Below are positions 61,287 to 64,000 of a stretch of DNA of 64,000 nucleotides, piece by piece. The position numbers and the translations under genes are program-made. Origin of the DNA: Fretibacterium sp. OH1220_COT-178 (lineage in GTDB: Bacteria; Synergistota; Synergistia; Synergistales; Aminobacteriaceae). Position 1 is the first letter of the stretch, and every line of letters begins with the position of its first letter. The notes beneath the pieces are model-generated. The model was not told where the DNA came from. It was given only the letters and a program-made list of their open reading frames with translations, and searched no databases. The DNA is taken from NCBI RefSeq assembly GCF_003860125.1, contig NZ_RQYL01000003.1, positions 90,259 to 154,258 on the forward strand, given 5' to 3'.

Positions 61287-62753
61287 ATGATCGATCTGAC
61301 GATGAATCAGGAAAATCTGAAGAACACGGTGGAGCTGGCGAAGAAGCGCAACGTTCTGATCCCCACCTTCAAGCAGATGCGGGATCCCGAGGCCCACACC
61401 CCCGCCGGCGTCAAGGAAAGACTCAAGAATGTCGGGCTGTGGGATGTCGATCCCGTGAACCTCTTCCGGATCACCTGGAAGAATCAGCCCCAGAAGAGTG
61501 GCGGCCTTTACGGAAAGGTCAACTACTTCGAGGTTCCGCGCGAGATCACCGGCGTGAAGGCGAAAATTTTCGCCCTCTGCGGCAAGTGGTTCCCCACGGG
61601 GGCCCACAAGGTCGGGGCGAGCTTCGGCTGCCTCGTCCCGCGCCTCGTGACGGGACAGTTCGACCCCACGCGGCACAAGGCCGTCTGGCCGTCGACCGGC
61701 AATTACTGCCGTGGCGGGGCCTACAACGCCCAGCTTCTGGGATGCGAGTCCGTCGCGATCCTTCCCCAGGGGATGAGCAAGGAGCGCTTTGACTGGCTCA
61801 AGACCGTGGCGGGCGAGATCATCGCCACTCCGGGAACCGAGAGCAACGTCAAGGAGATCTACGACAAGGTCGCGGAGATCCGCGCCACGCGTCCCGAGGC
61901 CGTCATCTTCAACCAGTTCGACGAGCTGGGCAATCATCTGTGGCACTACACGGTGACCGGGCGCGCGATGGAGGAGCTCTTCCAGGACGTCAAAGGGCCG
62001 AAGGATCGCTTTGCCGGGGCCGTCGTGACCTCGGGCTCCGCCGGGACGACCGCGGTGGGCGATTACCTGCGGGAGATCTTCCCGACGTTCCGATTCGGCG
62101 TGGGGGAGGCCCTCCAGTGCCCGACCCTGCTTCTCAACGGGTTCGGCGATCATCGCATAGAGGGGATCGGGGACAAGCACATCCCCTGGGTCCACAACGT
62201 CAAGAACACCGACATGGTGTTCGCCATCGATGACAATATCTGCATGGCGATGATCCGATTCTGCAACGAGCCGGAAGGCCAGAAGTACCTCAGAAGCATC
62301 GGTGTGCGGGACGCGGACCTCGAGCGCCTGAACCTGATGGGGATCTCCGGTGCGGCCAACGTGGCCATGGCGATCAAGATGGCCAAGTACTACGAGATGG
62401 ACGAGAACGACGTCATCGTCACGGTCTTTACGGATTCCATGGAGATGTACGGCTCCCGCCTCGAGGAGATGAACGCCGAGAGGGGCGCATACACCCAGGC
62501 GCAGGCCGCGATCGACCACAACCGCTACATCCTGGGGATGGGGCTGGACGGCATGGCGGAGCTTTCCTACTACGACCGCAAGCGCATCCATAACCTGAAG
62601 TACTACACCTGGGTCGAACAGCAGGGCAAGACCTCGGAGGAGCTGAACGCCCAGTGGTACGACCTCGACTACTGGAAGAACGTGCATAAGATGGCCGACG
62701 TCATCGACGAGAAGATCGAGGCGTTCAACCGGATGACGGGGCTGGCCCAGTAA
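61287..62753 (+). CDS. Fold-type-II PLP-dependent enzyme, substrate unknown
   Basis: 488 residues, longer than cysteine synthase or threonine dehydratase. The PLP lysine is probably in 'WFPTGAHKVGASFGC', and the phosphate loop is 'STGNYCRGGAYNAQLLGCESVAILPQGMS', analogous to STGN loops. A glycine-rich 'VTSGSAGTTAVGDYL' and 'GISGAANVAMAIKMAKYYEM' follow. The C-terminal 100 residues ('YGSRLEEMNAERGAYTQAQA...KYYTWVEQQGKT') are not typical of known subfamilies. Diaminopropionate ammonia-lyase or an amino-oxopentanoate thiolase subunit are alternatives I cannot confirm. Confidence 0.7.
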   Translation: MIDLTMNQENLKNTVELAKKRNVLIPTFKQMRDPEAHTPAGVKERLKNVGLWDVDPVNLFRITWKNQPQKSGGLYGKVNYFEVPREITGVKAKIFALCGKWFPTGAHKVGASFGCLVPRLVTGQFDPTRHKAVWPSTGNYCRGGAYNAQLLGCESVAILPQGMSKERFDWLKTVAGEIIATPGTESNVKEIYDKVAEIRATRPEAVIFNQFDELGNHLWHYTVTGRAMEELFQDVKGPKDRFAGAVVTSGSAGTTAVGDYLREIFPTFRFGVGEALQCPTLLLNGFGDHRIEGIGDKHIPWVHNVKNTDMVFAIDDNICMAMIRFCNEPEGQKYLRSIGVRDADLERLNLMGISGAANVAMAIKMAKYYEMDENDVIVTVFTDSMEMYGSRLEEMNAERGAYTQAQAAIDHNRYILGMGLDGMAELSYYDRKRIHNLKYYTWVEQQGKTSEELNAQWYDLDYWKNVHKMADVIDEKIEAFNRMTGLAQ

Positions 62754-62819
62754 GGGGACGAAATTCGGCCCGGCTTCCCCGATGGGGGACGGGTGAAACT
62801 ATCAAAGGGGAGAATTCGA

Positions 62820-63830
62820 ATGCAGACATTGTTCAGGGGAAAGCATTTCGTCACGCTTCGGGATTGGAGCCAGGACGAGGTCGAGACGCTGCTGAGGGTA
62901 TCGATGCAGCTCAAGATGGACTTCGCCATGGGGAAGATCAACGACATGCTCAAGAATCAGACCATTTTTCTGATGTTCTTCGAGCAGTCCACCCGTACGC
63001 GCAATTCCATGGAGGCGGGCATCACCCAGCTGGGCGGACACGCGCATTTCCTGGACACCAGCACCATGCAGGTCAGCCACGGCGAGACGGCCAAGGACAC
63101 CGCCATCATCCTGGGGCGGATGGGGCACGCCATTGCCTGCCGTTACTGCAACTGGGGCTACGGCAACAAATACATCAACGAGATGGCCAAATGGTCCCCG
63201 GTGCCGGTGATGAACCTGCAGTGCGATCTCTACCATCCCATGCAGGCCATCGCCGACCTGATGACGATCCACGAGAAGTTCGGGACGACCAAGAAGCTCA
63301 AGGTCTCCATCATCTGGGCCTATGCCGAGAGCCACAAGAAGCCGATCTCGGTGCCCCTGTCCCAGGTCCTCTTCTTCCCGCGCTTCGGGATGGAGGTCGT
63401 GCTGGCGCATCCCAAGGGCTGGGAACTTCCCGATTGGGTCATCGCCGAGGCCAAGGCCAACGCGGAGCGCTACGGCGGAAGCGTCACGGTGACGGACGAC
63501 GAGGCCTACGCCTATAAGGACGCCCATATCGTGATCCCCAAGAACTGGGGCAACTGGGTTACCGACCAGACGGGGCTGACGACGACCGGAGCGGTGAAGG
63601 TGGTCGACGACAAGCTCATGGCGCACAAGGCCTGGAAGTGTACGGAGGAAAAGATCGCCACGGCGGACCGAGACGTCGTCTACATGCACGCGCTTCCCGC
63701 GGACCGGAACAACGAGGTGGAGGACTCCGTCATCGACGGGCCGCACTCCATCGTCTACGACGAGGCGGAAAACCGCCTGCACACGGCCAAGGCGGTCATG
63801 GCACTGACCATGGGAGGGCGCGGCCGTTAG
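62820..63830 (+). CDS. YgeW-like knotted carbamoyltransferase
   Basis: 336 residues of the aspartate/ornithine carbamoyltransferase superfamily. Carbamoyl-phosphate motif 'FFEQSTRTRNSMEAG', then 'HFLDTSTMQVSHGETAKDTAIILGRM', 'NLQCDLYHPMQAIADLMT'. Instead of the OTCase HCLP motif it has 'YMHALPADRNNEV', as in the YgeW group of uncertain substrate. AAAGGGGAG before the ATG at 62820; the GTG at 62793 lacks a site. It ends the thrC-glyA-PLP enzyme operon. Confidence 0.82.
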   Translation: MQTLFRGKHFVTLRDWSQDEVETLLRVSMQLKMDFAMGKINDMLKNQTIFLMFFEQSTRTRNSMEAGITQLGGHAHFLDTSTMQVSHGETAKDTAIILGRMGHAIACRYCNWGYGNKYINEMAKWSPVPVMNLQCDLYHPMQAIADLMTIHEKFGTTKKLKVSIIWAYAESHKKPISVPLSQVLFFPRFGMEVVLAHPKGWELPDWVIAEAKANAERYGGSVTVTDDEAYAYKDAHIVIPKNWGNWVTDQTGLTTTGAVKVVDDKLMAHKAWKCTEEKIATADRDVVYMHALPADRNNEVEDSVIDGPHSIVYDEAENRLHTAKAVMALTMGGRGR

Positions 63831-63874
63831 TTAGAACCTTTCTTGTTGCAGGCATATTCTCTGAGTCGTTCGAA

Positions 63875-63903
63875 AAAAGTCTGGCCCGAGCCTCGTCTCG
63901 GGC
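63875..63903 (-). terminator. Terminator for minus-strand transcription
   Basis: GCCCGAG (63884-63890) and CTCGGGC (63897-63903) pair around a 6-base loop. Read on the minus strand the hairpin is followed by CAGACTTTTTT. It would stop a transcript entering from beyond the right end of the window; on the plus strand no T-run follows. Confidence 0.55.
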
Positions 63904-63909
63904 TGTCAA

Positions 63910-63964
63910 GGGACAGAGAAAATGTCATGGTTGAAAGGGTGAAATGGGACAGAGAAAATGTCAT
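63910..63964. repeat. 19-base direct repeat at the window end, possible IS edge
   Basis: GGGACAGAGAAAATGTCAT occurs at 63910-63928 and again at 63946-63964, a 36-base period. Repeated transposase-binding sites of about this size near an end are known for IS21-type elements. No transposase lies within the remaining bases, so the identity is open. Confidence 0.5.
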
Positions 63965-64000
63965 CCCCCCCCGCCCTTGCTTCCTGCTCAAGTTGCATTG

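Overview
The window reads as one contiguous, G+C-rich chromosomal segment of an anaerobic diderm bacterium, most likely a member of the Synergistota. Grounds: dense operons with many 1-4 base start/stop overlaps and frequent GTG/TTG starts; a TolC-type outer-membrane efflux protein; a selenocysteine tRNA; an Mbh/Mrp-type multisubunit complex; and an amino-acid-centred gene set (threonine synthase, GlyA, a YgeW-like carbamoyltransferase). The phylum call is inference from gene content, not from a marker search.

Layout. 1-495: the 3' end of a molybdopterin oxidoreductase gene. 796-2123: a YbaK-type deacylase and rsmA. 2161-9356: a 12-gene operon colinear with archaeal Mbh hydrogenase operons (MnhE, F, G, MbhD, MbhE, MnhB, MnhC, MnhD, NuoB-, NuoC-, NuoD- and NuoH-like). 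The NuoB-like subunit has lost three of its four cluster cysteines, the NuoD-like subunit has lost both NiFe cysteine motifs, and no ferredoxin-like (NuoI/MbhN) subunit is present. This is the most interesting system here: an ion-pump architecture with no recognisable redox centre. 9367-12062 (minus): rarA, a HAD-type hydrolase and a YciH/SUI1 factor. 12252-16576: a flavin-type oxidoreductase, a secreted TPR/propeller-like protein and, convergent to them, a DUF362 ferredoxin-like protein. 17000-27966: Lon-like protease, nth, an ArsA-like ATPase, tadA, recJ, bifunctional rel, dtd and an MBL-fold hydrolase. 28063-35383: a cell-shape and division-site cluster (mreBCD, PBP2, minCDE, rodA). 35443-44466: two radical-SAM-associated proteins, RNase G/E, smc, an NPPY methyltransferase and rsmI.

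44536-52308 is an accessory island, visibly lower in G+C and entirely on the minus strand. It has its own consensus promoter (52280-52308) and encodes a hydroxyacid dehydrogenase, class II aldolase, GntP permease, FGGY kinase, a truncated secreted hydrolase, an aquaglyceroporin and a cyclase-family hydrolase. It looks like an acquired operon for uptake, phosphorylation and cleavage of a sugar acid. Its left edge has a nested inverted repeat and orphan ribosome-binding sites.

52785-58153: TolC, a lytic transglycosylase, and a metal module (DUF6110-like protein, P-type ATPase with SCA instead of CPC, HMA2-like protein). 58265-58362 (minus): tRNA-Sec with its own promoter and terminator. 58632-63830: threonine synthase, GlyA, an unassigned fold-type-II PLP enzyme and a YgeW-like carbamoyltransferase. 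The window ends in a 19-base direct repeat that may be the edge of an insertion sequence. No rRNA, CRISPR array or complete transposase gene was seen.
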